From positions 1 to 44,964 of the IMG/VR virus record IMGVR_UViG_3300044974_000213: a stretch of DNA of 44,964 nt. One strand, given 5' to 3'. This stretch comes from a virus. Under the pieces are notes generated by a model. It did no database searches and was not told where the DNA came from. It saw nothing but the letters and a program-made list of their open reading frames with translations. Positions 6,062 through 15,508 of the stretch are shown piece by piece. How positions within the stretch are numbered: position 1 is the first letter of the stretch; every line of letters begins with the position of its first letter. A program made the translations under genes and the position numbers.

Positions 6062-9000
6062 TCAGCCTATGCCGTAAAAGCCCCAATCATCCTCAAATTT
6101 AGCAGGATCGGGGATATCGCTCATTACATCTTTCTTTGTTAAGATGTCCGCTTCTGTTAATGTTTTACCACCGACAACTGATTTACCAGCAACTGGAATT
6201 AATCCTTTGTCAATAGCTTCTTCTAAATATTGATCATATAATTCTTTTGGAAAACCTCTAGCTAACATTTCATCTAAAGTAACCTTGACAGGGTTCTTAT
6301 CTAGTACGTTAGCATATAGCTTTCTTATACCCTTCCGGGCCTCCAACATATCGGCTGCATTGGCGAAAAACGCATCGTGAATGGTTGACGTGGCAATTGT
6401 ATTGTCTCGTCCCCAGAGATGAAAATTCTTGACCAACGTGGCATCGTTTGAGTGATTCCCGTTAACGGCATAAGCTGTTCGTGCTTTAGTTGCGTCTGCA
6501 ATGTCATTTATTTTACCTTCAGCGTTTACTACTTGTTCCCACCAAGTGGCTTCTGTTTTCTGTTGCACTTGAACTAAATTATTAACCCAATTGCCGTCTT
6601 TGTCTTTATAGACTAAACGTTCTTCAAATGATTGAGTGAAATTCTGCTCAATAATCTTACCATCAAAATTAACCCATGGAACATTAGTCCATGATTTAGG
6701 TAATTTATTAGCATAAAATACTTCAAAGCCTTTAGAAATATTTAATTTTTCTATAGGCTCTAATTTAAATATTTTAAAACCTGTTCTACGATCTTTAGGG
6801 CCTTTTACACCATAAATAAGATCGGCTAATACACCATCTGGCTTCCAGCCGTCAAAACGTTTTAGAAATTTCTCAGACAATGCTTCACCAGCTTTTAAAC
6901 CTAATATCTCACTTACTCTGTCAGGTAATACATAGCCATTTTTACGTGTACCCAAAAGGCCTGTAGCACCTATTGATTTCCATTGCATTGCTGCTTGAGA
7001 AGGTTTGGCTTTAGTTAAATAATCTTCAGCTAATCTGCCAAAGAATTTAGTAAAGTCTTTTAAAATAGGTACTTGTTCGCTTAAATGTTCAGACATCAAC
7101 TTAGCTATAGCTTGAAAGTCTCTTGGTGTAACTACCATGTCATATGAGTGTGTCATCTTTTCAACAAGGTCTTTTGTTGCTGGATCTAAGAAATATAATT
7201 GTTCCATAATCTCGTCACCAGGGTCTAAACCTTTGTTGAAAATATCTTTTACATTTTCTCTTAATTCTTTAAGTTGTGCTGTAGTTTCAGGATCAAACTT
7301 TTCATACCTAGCAGCACGCGCAGATATTTCATTTAACACTTTATCACGATCACTAGCTTTTACAACTAATGTAGGTGCATATGTTTCAGGTTTCTTAGTT
7401 ACATTAGCTAATTCTTCTTGCAATGCTGAATTTAAATCTTTAATTATAACTTCAGGATCAGCAGATGTTGGTGTTAACTCCGCGTCTTCCAAAGCCATTT
7501 CAGCTGCTTGCTTGTTTGTTTTAAGATTATAAACACTAGCCTCATCTTTAATAACAGTGTCTTCACCAAACCTATTAGATTTTAAAATACGTTTTTGAGC
7601 TTCAATTAATTTAAAAGCTCTAGCGTCTTTTGGCACAGATAATGATAATAAATGTTCTTCTAAGAATTCTCCAAGTTCCTCAACGACTTGCATAGCAATA
7701 TATTTCTTTGTATCGCCTTTTGATCGCTGTTCAAACTTAGCTTTATTTTCAGCTATCTTTTCTTTAGAAAATTTCTCACCAGTCTTAGGATCAAATGTTT
7801 TATATGTAGCGCGTTCTTTACGAGCTTCTGTTAATTCAATATCTGAAGTATGTAACCACTTAAAAGTATCTTTTAATTCTGCAGGCGACAACTGACCTTT
7901 CATAGCCTTTGAAATTAACTCACCTTGCGATTTAATAATCTCATCTACTGTACCTACATAATTAGGATCTGTTTTATTATCAACACCTAATACTCTTAAC
8001 AATCCTGCAGAATCTTGACGTTCAGATAATAAACCTTCTGTTACTTTTGTTTCAACAGGTTTTGCAGGTTTCTTTTCCAATACTTTTGCAAGTTTACCTT
8101 CAACATTAAGAATTCCAGTTCTTTCTCCAGCACCATAAAACGTAACCATATTTTGAGCTTTTGCAGCTTTACGTAAATCTTTCTCATTTAAACCTAATCT
8201 TTCATTTAATACTTTAAACCGAGGATCATTGAATGTTGCTGCTGCAATCTCGTCATATAGACGTCTTTTCTGATTTGTAGGTATGACATTAGATAACGAG
8301 GCTAACTGTTTGTTTTTAGTTGTCAAAGCAATAATCTGAGCACCAGATGATGAAGCATCTTGTTCAAGAGCTAAGGCTGTTTTGTATTCATTCATAGAAC
8401 CACCAGCTTTAAGATAATTATCTATCTTAGCAGCTTCCATGGCAAATCTCATAAATTTACCAAGCTCTTCACCTTCAATTAATTGCATCATATCCGACTC
8501 AAGAATAGCACGTAAATCTGCAGGTTTGGCTCTTAACATTTTATTACCAAGATCTACCATATCAGGCCATAATTTATCAGCAATCTTTTGGCGTCCAGTA
8601 AATGACAATGAATTATATCTACCTTCAAATACATCATTTAGACCACCCATAAAGGCGCCTATCTGATCTCTGAAGTTTCTATATCCATCTTCGCCAAGAA
8701 CTTTTTCTACTTCAGTATTTAAGAAAGGTCTAAATGACTCTCCCGATTGCGGACTAATAAGGCCACGATCATAGATCCTAGCCCGATGATCGACAAAAGC
8801 ATGATTACTGAAAGCGTAATCATTATTTCTAAGCCAATCCATAGATTTAAATCGCTCATATGCATCACCACGAGATGAAATATAGTGTTTGTATTCATTT
8901 AAATCATTATACTTTTTAGCGGCACCTCTGTCATCTTCAAAGTATAATAGCTTTTGTGTAAAGTCGTAAAAGTCGTTATCAATTTTATACTTAGATTTAG

Positions 9001-11389
9001 ATGCCCAATTAAGTGCATCTGCCATATTCTTATCAACAAACTCTACAGGAAAATCTGAAAAACTATTTGTTGATGTAATAGGTATTCTAGTATCTTCTAA
9101 ACCGAGGACACCATTATCAATAAAATACGTTTTATAACCCTCGCGAAATAATAACTTATTCTTATCCGTTGTTACACCGACACGAAGGCCGACATCCACT
9201 TTCCGTGTGAGCTGTGAGTATTTTTGTACACGCGGGTCAGTAACACGTATATTATATGATAAGGTGTCATAATAGGGACCAAATAAAGAACCGCTTAATC
9301 TGCTTTTCATTCTTCTTTTTTGAACACCATATGTTTCAACTTCAAAGAATTGTTTTACATTTTTAGCTTCTAAAAGGCTCATGCCTAATTCATACCAGCT
9401 TTTTCTACTACCGTTTAAATTAGCAAGATTATATAAGTCTCTCCCTAAAGCAATAGCAAATTGATCTCTGTCAGGCATATCAGCTAAGCTTAATCTATGA
9501 GCAAACTTTAAATAAAATTGTTGCAATGCAGATTCTGTTAGTCGATCTTTACCATTAGGTAATTTCTTAAGCTTTAACGGAATTTTATAATCAAATACGT
9601 TACGTAATTCTCTTGCAATTTTAGGTGCTACAGTGTCTTCCCAATTATTCTTATCACGAATGTTTTGAATAAAATTATCATGTAAGTCTTGTAATTGAGT
9701 TGGGCCTAACACTGGATCAATATAATTATCTTGTTTGAGTTTCTTCAATACGTTGATATCACTACGTATCTGAGTTTCAATAGCATCAGAAACATTCATT
9801 ACATCAAATTTAATTTGACCTTGTACTACAGCTTTAAAATTATTCCACTGTTCACCATTATTTCTAAATCTAGTAAATAATATACGCAGGTTATCTACCA
9901 CGACTGCCCTTTCATTAGATCCCATTTTCTCACTAAGTAATTCATTAAACTCCTTAATAAATTCCTTATCTTTAGGTTTTAGAACATTACTTTGTTCTGT
10001 CAATCTTAAGTTATTATTTAGTACGGACGGATTGGGTTGATATAGTCTTGTATCTTCGTATCGACCTGTGACAGGATTAAAAATGAGTTGATCTTCTGTT
10101 GGAAGACTATTAAGTACTCTTGCCTTAGCAGATTTCTTAGTATGAATAAGACCACCCCTATAATTAGTGAGTGATAATGTACCGTCTAATTCACCTGATT
10201 GCAGTAAATAATAATCTTTAAGTGTTTGTATAAGCTTAGTGTTGCCAATTAAATCATCAGGTGTCATAATCGGAAGTTGCATAGCATCAAGTTTAGCTTT
10301 AGCATTAGCAAACTTTTTTGTATCATTTGGCAATGTATATGTGGGATCGGTCATCCGTCTTAATTCTTTAATCCCAATAGAATTACCTTCGGGATTAGTA
10401 AACTGATCTAAGGTAAGCTGCCCGCTTTGGAACATACTAACTTTTTTATAATCCCCAAGATGCCTTAATTGTACATCTTGTGGCTGACGCTTTAGCCAAT
10501 CATTGTATGATTCTCTAAGAGGTGTATTACCGTCATAAAAAGCCTTTTGCGCATCAGTTAAGTTCTCAATATTTCTACGTCTTACTTGCGCTACACTCTC
10601 TAAATCTGCTATATCTTTCCATGATTTAAATACAGGAACTGTTGTAGACCTACAATGCCAATGTGCTGGTGGGAGATGTGTTGTATCGCTAATTGGATAA
10701 ATTTCACCATCTCTATGGGCACATAGTGGAGTTGTTCGTGCGTCAAGGACAGCAACGTATTGCCATCCTTGTAACGCTTTTTCATTTGCCTTATAAATAG
10801 CATGATCAGCCTGAGAGGATACAGCTGTAATGGCTGTTATTACCAGACCTTTCGACTGCATGCGAGTTATATTATGTACGTTTCCTGAACGTACTTGTAG
10901 AGCTATTTCATCTACGCTTTTTCCGTCAGCTATACCCTTACGTATAACTGCTTCTAATCTAATTTTTTCGTTCTTGGCAATACCTGACCATCCCTGTTCC
11001 ATTGTACCATTTTCACTTAATGGATTTTTAAGTACAATTTCTTCAGAGATTCTATTTTTAGGTCTTTCAGTACGCCATATTTTACCCATTGCCACTTCAA
11101 CTTTTTGATAAGCATATGAGAGTTGATCTGAGACAAGTGATGAAAGATCTTTTTGAACAGAATTATTAATTGACTTATAAGTCTTTCTTAACTCTTGATC
11201 AACTGCTTCTCTGAATCTTTCAAAACCCCTACCTGATAGTTCAGCATCTTTAATTAATTTATCTAGTCTAACAACATGACCATCAATTACTAAATCAACT
11301 TTACCAGAGACTCTTCTCTCATACAGACGGATCATTGCTGCGCGATCTAGTGTTTTGTCGTATATTTGTGTATTACTATTGACGATCAT
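6062..11389 (-). CDS. Fusion of Mu gpF-like minor head protein and single-subunit (T7/N4-type) RNA polymerase
   Basis: A 1775-residue protein. Residues 1 to about 260 are a Mu gpF-type minor head domain: 'AVLDARTTPLCAHRDG' followed by 'PPAHWHCRSTTVPV' at about 210-255 is the family signature. The rest carries single-subunit RNA polymerase motifs in the right order: 'DHRARIYDRG' near residue 867 (T7 DxRGR), 'QDASSSGAQ' with Asp near 1011 (motif A), R1073-x3-K1077-x7-Y1085-G1086 with exactly the T7 spacing (motif B), and 'TIHDAFFANAADML' with Asp near 1672 (motif C). About 595 residues separate motifs B and C, far more than in T7 polymerase. The gene follows the portal, where a gpF-like protein belongs. 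I infer a capsid-borne polymerase ejected with the DNA, as in N4; that it is cleaved or ejected is not shown by sequence. Confidence 0.88.
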   Translation of the reverse strand: MIVNSNTQIYDKTLDRAAMIRLYERRVSGKVDLVIDGHVVRLDKLIKDAELSGRGFERFREAVDQELRKTYKSINNSVQKDLSSLVSDQLSYAYQKVEVAMGKIWRTERPKNRISEEIVLKNPLSENGTMEQGWSGIAKNEKIRLEAVIRKGIADGKSVDEIALQVRSGNVHNITRMQSKGLVITAITAVSSQADHAIYKANEKALQGWQYVAVLDARTTPLCAHRDGEIYPISDTTHLPPAHWHCRSTTVPVFKSWKDIADLESVAQVRRRNIENLTDAQKAFYDGNTPLRESYNDWLKRQPQDVQLRHLGDYKKVSMFQSGQLTLDQFTNPEGNSIGIKELRRMTDPTYTLPNDTKKFANAKAKLDAMQLPIMTPDDLIGNTKLIQTLKDYYLLQSGELDGTLSLTNYRGGLIHTKKSAKARVLNSLPTEDQLIFNPVTGRYEDTRLYQPNPSVLNNNLRLTEQSNVLKPKDKEFIKEFNELLSEKMGSNERAVVVDNLRILFTRFRNNGEQWNNFKAVVQGQIKFDVMNVSDAIETQIRSDINVLKKLKQDNYIDPVLGPTQLQDLHDNFIQNIRDKNNWEDTVAPKIARELRNVFDYKIPLKLKKLPNGKDRLTESALQQFYLKFAHRLSLADMPDRDQFAIALGRDLYNLANLNGSRKSWYELGMSLLEAKNVKQFFEVETYGVQKRRMKSRLSGSLFGPYYDTLSYNIRVTDPRVQKYSQLTRKVDVGLRVGVTTDKNKLLFREGYKTYFIDNGVLGLEDTRIPITSTNSFSDFPVEFVDKNMADALNWASKSKYKIDNDFYDFTQKLLYFEDDRGAAKKYNDLNEYKHYISSRGDAYERFKSMDWLRNNDYAFSNHAFVDHRARIYDRGLISPQSGESFRPFLNTEVEKVLGEDGYRNFRDQIGAFMGGLNDVFEGRYNSLSFTGRQKIADKLWPDMVDLGNKMLRAKPADLRAILESDMMQLIEGEELGKFMRFAMEAAKIDNYLKAGGSMNEYKTALALEQDASSSGAQIIALTTKNKQLASLSNVIPTNQKRRLYDEIAAATFNDPRFKVLNERLGLNEKDLRKAAKAQNMVTFYGAGERTGILNVEGKLAKVLEKKPAKPVETKVTEGLLSERQDSAGLLRVLGVDNKTDPNYVGTVDEIIKSQGELISKAMKGQLSPAELKDTFKWLHTSDIELTEARKERATYKTFDPKTGEKFSKEKIAENKAKFEQRSKGDTKKYIAMQVVEELGEFLEEHLLSLSVPKDARAFKLIEAQKRILKSNRFGEDTVIKDEASVYNLKTNKQAAEMALEDAELTPTSADPEVIIKDLNSALQEELANVTKKPETYAPTLVVKASDRDKVLNEISARAARYEKFDPETTAQLKELRENVKDIFNKGLDPGDEIMEQLYFLDPATKDLVEKMTHSYDMVVTPRDFQAIAKLMSEHLSEQVPILKDFTKFFGRLAEDYLTKAKPSQAAMQWKSIGATGLLGTRKNGYVLPDRVSEILGLKAGEALSEKFLKRFDGWKPDGVLADLIYGVKGPKDRRTGFKIFKLEPIEKLNISKGFEVFYANKLPKSWTNVPWVNFDGKIIEQNFTQSFEERLVYKDKDGNWVNNLVQVQQKTEATWWEQVVNAEGKINDIADATKARTAYAVNGNHSNDATLVKNFHLWGRDNTIATSTIHDAFFANAADMLEARKGIRKLYANVLDKNPVKVTLDEMLARGFPKELYDQYLEEAIDKGLIPVAGKSVVGGKTLTEADILTKKDVMSDIPDPAKFEDDWGFYGIG

Positions 11390-11398
11390 GTGTCACCA

Positions 11399-12988
11399 TT
11401 ATTCTTTAATTATTTTCGGTTTTACAGCGGCTTCTACTTGCATTGCATACTGATCATTATATTTAGTTGCTGCAGGTATAATTTGAGGGTCTGCGTTTAC
11501 TTCTTGTAATGCGGCTTCATCATCATATTCAGAATCAAGAATATCATTTGCCTTTAGCATCTGCAGCCACACAGTTCTAGGTAATAAACCTGATTGATAC
11601 CATTGAGTGACAAGATTCAACCAATCAGCACCTAAAGGCACTGGATCAAAATCTGCGGATAAATTAAACACAATATCACATGAATCAATTTGCAGGCCAT
11701 ATCTCCAGTTAACCATTAAGCATATTACTTGCTTTAATGTACTAGATATCTTTGTACTCAACACACTTAATTGTGCCGTTTGAGCAGCATTACGAATTTC
11801 TAATGCAATACCTGATTGTTCATTTTCAGTTGTAAGCATTCTAATGCCAAGTTTAGCCATTTCATCAATAGATGCTTCAATAGCTTTTTGCATGTCTTGT
11901 AATGCGTCTGTGGGTGTTTTTAAGACATCTGCTTTATCATCTTGGCGTAATCTTATCCAAGACCCTAATCCAGCGTCTACAATTTCATCAAATTGTTCAT
12001 CAGGCATATCTGACATAATAACAGGCGTATAAGTAGCCGCACCGTATAGTAAATGATTTCGTCTACTAATTTTATTATATAGGCTAATCTCTTTATCTAC
12101 GATAGGCATTAATAATGGCATAATAGGTTCTATATTACCATTAACAGGCCATGCAGGAATATGCTTTAGCGGTTCCCCGTTATTAAGTATATTGTCAAAT
12201 GTTTCTATTAACTCGAAATGGCCTGAAGGTAGTAATTGCTGAGCTTTCTCACCAATACCCCCTATTTTAAGAGTTTGATCGCCATTGTCTTTAGTTGTGC
12301 CCATGAACTTACGAATTTGGTAATTACCTTGTTCGTTTAACTCATGCACCCATACCGTAGGGACTCTCATAGCATGGAATTCATTAATAGTATAATCTTC
12401 TGAGTAACCTTTAACAATTACATATTTTAAAACTGTTTTACCAAATATATCTACAGTTGTTGCCCAATTAACAATTGTTTCAGCTTTTTGCAAAATAGGA
12501 TATGGTTTAATCATATCTCTAGTTTCTTTATCTAAGTTCTCAACATCATTAACGGACGGATAGTCTACAAATACCCATGCACGGGATGTATTAATTTCTT
12601 CCCACAATAGTTCATCAAGAAATGCTACTAGTGTAGAGTCATCACGTCCGATATTATTGATAAGCCAATCTTTAGCTTCTTCAGGAACTTCATCTGGTAA
12701 TGTCAATATAGGAGCTTTTCTTAATAAACCCCCAACAAGCATCTTAGCAAATTGTGCAGTAATGCCTGGTAATTCAGCTTCTGACTTATAAAAGTCATAT
12801 TGAGCTTGGCTCATTGTTGTAGAGAAGGGTATCAGCAAATTGCTAAATCTAATTAGATCAATATACTGATCCAGCTCTTTTACAGTACGTTCCCCATTGC
12901 ATACAGCACGTGCCTTATTCCACGAAGGTTTAAGATACTCATACGCTTGACAAGGATCCGCAACTGTCTTAGTAGGGCCGTATGTCAT
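11399..12988 (-). CDS. Portal protein (DUF4055-like)
   Basis: A 529-residue protein starting MTYGPTKTVADPCQAYEYLK. The N-terminus 'WNKARAVCNGERTVK' followed by 'YDFYKSEAELPGITAQFAKMLVGGLLRKAP' and 'EINTSRAWVFVDYP' is characteristic of the DUF4055 portal-like family. The later 'LGIRMLTTENEQSGIALEIRNAAQTAQL' helix fits the portal stem and crown region. It forms the dodecameric DNA channel at one capsid vertex. The gene lies directly before the gpF-polymerase fusion, the classical portal-gpF order. Confidence 0.85.
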   Translation of the reverse strand: MTYGPTKTVADPCQAYEYLKPSWNKARAVCNGERTVKELDQYIDLIRFSNLLIPFSTTMSQAQYDFYKSEAELPGITAQFAKMLVGGLLRKAPILTLPDEVPEEAKDWLINNIGRDDSTLVAFLDELLWEEINTSRAWVFVDYPSVNDVENLDKETRDMIKPYPILQKAETIVNWATTVDIFGKTVLKYVIVKGYSEDYTINEFHAMRVPTVWVHELNEQGNYQIRKFMGTTKDNGDQTLKIGGIGEKAQQLLPSGHFELIETFDNILNNGEPLKHIPAWPVNGNIEPIMPLLMPIVDKEISLYNKISRRNHLLYGAATYTPVIMSDMPDEQFDEIVDAGLGSWIRLRQDDKADVLKTPTDALQDMQKAIEASIDEMAKLGIRMLTTENEQSGIALEIRNAAQTAQLSVLSTKISSTLKQVICLMVNWRYGLQIDSCDIVFNLSADFDPVPLGADWLNLVTQWYQSGLLPRTVWLQMLKANDILDSEYDDEAALQEVNADPQIIPAATKYNDQYAMQVEAAVKPKIIKE

Positions 12989-12989
12989 A

Positions 12990-13190
12990 CTAAGCCTCTA
13001 ATAGTCTATTAAATTCAACAATAGTGCCTTCAAAATATTCATTTGTCACGCTATTCAAAGCTGTGATTTCTTCTTCAACTTCAGTAGGTGTAATATTCCA
13101 GTTAGATGTAATTTTATTTACAAATTCTTTTGGTTGTACCTTAGCCATAACTTTAGGTGCTACGGTTAATGTTTCTTGCTGATCTGCCAT
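12990..13190 (-). CDS. Small hypothetical protein
   Basis: A 66-residue protein starting MADQQETLTVAPKVMAKVQP, with a charged helical C-terminus (TEVEEEITALNSVTNEYFEG). Its start and stop nearly touch the lysozyme and portal genes, so it is a real member of the operon. No family is recognised. It could be a virion or packaging accessory, but only the position suggests this. Confidence 0.6.
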   Translation of the reverse strand: MADQQETLTVAPKVMAKVQPKEFVNKITSNWNITPTEVEEEITALNSVTNEYFEGTIVEFNRLLEA

Positions 13191-13191
13191 T

Positions 13192-13641
13192 TTATTTTCC
13201 TAAAAATTTAGTTGATTCACGTTTACGTCTATTGGTTAAGCCTGGAACGACTTTACCTTCATCTTTATTCCATCTAAGGAATTGAGCAGCCACTTGATCT
13301 TTAGGTGCCCCTGCATTAAGTAGTTTCAATAATGTAGAACCTTTAAAAGCTGCTACGCCTACATTATAAGTAAACTCTACTAATGCGTCAAATTCGTTTT
13401 GTGTTAACGGTACAGTTACGTTTTTATCAACTGCACTTGTGTATTGCTTAAGGGTAACTTTGAAAAGTTGTAACGCTCGCTCCTTAGTAATGGGAGCGTC
13501 CTTTAATGTGACTCTAGTACCATTCTCATAGAAAGTACTACCAAAGCCAATCGTAGGGACGCCCTCACCATCTGGATACGGTTGCGATCTAAACCCTTCA
13601 GAACCTTTTAAGTCTTCTGCGCCTTTATCGCTAAGTTCCAT
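13192..13641 (-). CDS. Endolysin, GH24 (T4-type) lysozyme
   Basis: A 149-residue protein starting MELSDKGAEDLKGSEGFRSQ. The catalytic layout is E15, D24 and T30, the same E-9-D-6-T spacing as in T4 lysozyme, within 'SEGFRSQPYPDGEGVPTIGFG'. 'LVEFTYNVGVAAFKGSTLLKLLNAG' and 'GLTNRRKRE' are typical of the family. It cleaves peptidoglycan for lysis. No signal peptide or N-terminal transmembrane helix is seen, so it probably needs a holin. Two tiny genes upstream are candidates only by position. Confidence 0.9.
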   Translation of the reverse strand: MELSDKGAEDLKGSEGFRSQPYPDGEGVPTIGFGSTFYENGTRVTLKDAPITKERALQLFKVTLKQYTSAVDKNVTVPLTQNEFDALVEFTYNVGVAAFKGSTLLKLLNAGAPKDQVAAQFLRWNKDEGKVVPGLTNRRKRESTKFLGK

Positions 13642-13643
13642 AA

Positions 13644-13790
13644 TTATACCGCTGCAACAATAACGCCAATAGCAACTTCTTGTACATCAGGATTAGTCAC
13701 AACTTTTTCTGCAACATCTGCTGCTTCGTGTACAGTGTGATTAATAGCTTTTCCTGCATCTTTAAATGCTTTATCTAAACTGTTTGTCAT
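13644..13790 (-). CDS. Small hypothetical protein next to the endolysin
   Basis: A 48-residue protein starting MTNSLDKAFKDAGKAINHTV and ending in a hydrophobic 'VAIGVIVAAV'. The first two thirds are an amphipathic Ala-rich helix. Its ATG overlaps the stop of the upstream 35-residue gene (ATGA) and it ends two bases before the endolysin start, so the three are one translational unit. The C-terminal hydrophobic stretch is short for a membrane span. Function unknown; a lysis accessory is possible. Confidence 0.55.
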   Translation of the reverse strand: MTNSLDKAFKDAGKAINHTVHEAADVAEKVVTNPDVQEVAIGVIVAAV

Positions 13791-13894
13791 AATAGTTCCT
13801 CTACGATTGTTTCAACAACTTCTTCAACCACATCGTCGGGCACTACAAGATCAACGACTTCTTCAATAATATCTTCTAAAATATTCGCGTACAT
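13787..13894 (-). CDS. Very small acidic peptide
   Basis: A 35-residue peptide starting MYANILEDIIEEVVDLVVPD, made almost entirely of Glu, Asp, Val, Ile and Leu in repeating EEVV/DVV patterns. TAGGAG lies about 7 nt before the ATG, a good ribosome site, and its stop overlaps the next start. The regular hydrophobic-acidic alternation suggests an amphipathic helix or strand. No family is recognised. Confidence 0.5.
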   Translation of the reverse strand: MYANILEDIIEEVVDLVVPDDVVEEVVETIVEELL

Positions 13895-13903
13895 TGTAAA
13901 CTC

Positions 13904-14155
13904 CTAGGCTGGTTTGTACATTTCGGTATCTTTAGTGTTAGCGGTATTAGCGCCTACGTTATAACCATATTCAAACGCTTCTGACACTAATTTGTGTAAA
14001 GCATCCTCAAAAGCCATTCTATACTCAGCTTGTTTAGCTATTTTCTCTTCAGGTACAAATGCTACGCTTTCTTTAATAGTCCCTGCCTTTTCAGCAGGAC
14101 TAAATACCGCATCGCATTCTTCTACTGATAATTTAATTGTATGTACTACTTGCAT
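13904..14155 (-). CDS. Small hypothetical protein
   Basis: An 83-residue protein starting MQVVHTIKLSVEECDAVFSP. It is helical and mixed-charge and ends with 'AFEYGYNVGANTANTKDTEMYKPA'. It overlaps the end of the preceding gene by 10 nt. No recognised domain. Located in the cluster between the fibre genes and the endolysin. Confidence 0.55.
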   Translation of the reverse strand: MQVVHTIKLSVEECDAVFSPAEKAGTIKESVAFVPEEKIAKQAEYRMAFEDALHKLVSEAFEYGYNVGANTANTKDTEMYKPA

Positions 14156-14487
14156 TTGTATTCCTTATACGACATCATAAATCGTCTGGTTATCGCTTGG
14201 CCTTCAGCGGTTCTAAAGAAATCTGTGACCTTATCCTGATTTTCAGGTTGCGATATCCATGTTTGTTCTTCTTCCGATAGTGCAGAACCAAGAGCAGCTA
14301 GCATGGGATTCACACTAGCTGCAACATTTTGGTTAAGACTCGTGCTTAGCTTGGACATCTCTTCCTGAAATACTCTTCTCATCTTTTCCTCGACGTCGTC
14401 CACGCTCTTTGAGACCGTAGTTTTTATCGGTTGGATTTGTGATTGCAGTAATCGGATTCGTTCCTCTAATGATTGAGTCAGATCCAT
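14146..14487 (-). CDS. Coiled-coil hypothetical protein
   Basis: A 113-residue protein starting MDLTQSLEERIRLLQSQIQP. Residues 1-55 have a heptad pattern (LEERIRLLQSQI, VDDVEEKMRRVFQEEM), so an oligomerising coiled coil is likely. The second half, 'LSEEEQTWISQPENQDKVTDFFRTAEGQAITRRFM', is a helical C-terminal domain. It is three bases behind the 303-residue internal or structural protein gene. Function unknown. Confidence 0.6.
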   Translation of the reverse strand: MDLTQSLEERIRLLQSQIQPIKTTVSKSVDDVEEKMRRVFQEEMSKLSTSLNQNVAASVNPMLAALGSALSEEEQTWISQPENQDKVTDFFRTAEGQAITRRFMMSYKEYKCK

Positions 14488-14490
14488 AGT

Positions 14491-15402
14491 CTATCCGTTC
14501 ACACGATTGTTGGTCGCTGTTTGGGCGTTTCCCGTTAAGGTGCTTCCAATAGCAATTGTTTGTTGTGTGTTACGTTGTAATTCGCCAACTAAACCGTTCA
14601 ATACACCAATAATGCCTTGCATTTGTTGTTGTTGTTGGTTTTGTAAGTTATTTTGGTTTACTGTTTGGTTAACTTCAACAGTAGACGCTTTAATTGCACC
14701 TTGAGTTGTAGAATTAAACAATTCACCTTGTAATACACCAACTTGGCGTTGTAATTCTAATTCACGAGAATTAGGTAATGTATCTTTAAGGTTAGCAATA
14801 GCCGCAAGAACATCTTTAGTGTTGTTGTCAGCATTAGCTGTAATGATTTGTGTATTGCGTAAACCATCAATAACCGCATCTTTAGCTGCAAGAGCAGTGG
14901 CCGCAAAACCATTTGCTAATTGAGCATTTGTAGACGAAAATTGCTGATTTAAGTTATTATTAGTATTTGCAATAGCTGCTTCAATTGCAGCTGAATGACT
15001 ATCAATACTGTTAATAATATTAGACTGCCCTTGCATTGAAGCAATTTGAGCCTGTAAAACTTGGTTTTGAACAGCTGTACCAGAAGCACTTACTGCTGCT
15101 TGTAGATCGCCTTCTGCTTGCCAAATCTCTTTTTCCACTTTACCGATTTCACGTCTTGCAGAACCGATGTCTTGCATAGCGGTAATACCGTTAACAATAC
15201 CTTGCACTTCAGCGACTGTTGCGCCACGTTCAACCGCTGCCGCTGCTACAGCAGCTCCATCATTATTATTTCCAAACAAACCGCCTCTCCCGCCAAATAA
15301 TGCCGCGCCTAAGATTAATGGTGTAATTGCGCCCATACCCATGTCGTTGTTACCACCAGTTTGTGGCATTGTAAAAATATTTGGTGTTGTCATTTCAGCC
15401 AT
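14491..15402 (-). CDS. Helical, Gln/Asn/Ala-rich putative virion protein
   Basis: A 303-residue protein starting MAEMTTPNIFTMPQTGGNND. A Gly-rich hydrophobic segment 'MGAITPLILGAALFGGRGGLFG' near residues 22-43 is followed by a long Ala- and Gln-rich helical region with many short repeats, including NTNNNLNQQF and QNNLQNQQQQQM. Proteins of this type occur in several phage structural clusters and may be minor virion or ejected proteins. The annotation rests on composition and context. Confidence 0.6.
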   Translation of the reverse strand: MAEMTTPNIFTMPQTGGNNDMGMGAITPLILGAALFGGRGGLFGNNNDGAAVAAAAVERGATVAEVQGIVNGITAMQDIGSARREIGKVEKEIWQAEGDLQAAVSASGTAVQNQVLQAQIASMQGQSNIINSIDSHSAAIEAAIANTNNNLNQQFSSTNAQLANGFAATALAAKDAVIDGLRNTQIITANADNNTKDVLAAIANLKDTLPNSRELELQRQVGVLQGELFNSTTQGAIKASTVEVNQTVNQNNLQNQQQQQMQGIIGVLNGLVGELQRNTQQTIAIGSTLTGNAQTATNNRVNG

Positions 15403-15484
15403 ACTGTACTCCTTAATTAATTAATTAAAAGTTGGTTTCTTTGGCTTTACAAAGTCCTTGCGTAATGCTTCCATTAAAATCCTA

Positions 15485-15508
15485 CTTCAGCTATAAGCTA
15501 AGCTGAAG
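15485..15508 (-). terminator. Hairpin overlapping the stop of the 132-residue gene
   Basis: The perfect 8-bp arms CTTCAGCT and AGCTGAAG are separated by 8 nt, followed on the minus strand by TAGGATTTTAATGG, a short T-run. It could terminate or attenuate transcription between the fibre cluster and the 303-residue gene. The U-tract is weak. Confidence 0.45.

Noticed and set aside
7137-7532. Plus-strand reading frame opposite the polymerase fusion gene
   Set aside because: Lies wholly inside a strongly supported gene with recognised motifs and has no ribosome site or family.
15421-15474. A 17-residue reading frame (MEALRKDFVKPKKPTFN) with GTAGGA upstream, between two structural genes
   Set aside because: Too short to support; the upstream hairpin and lack of coupling make chance likely.
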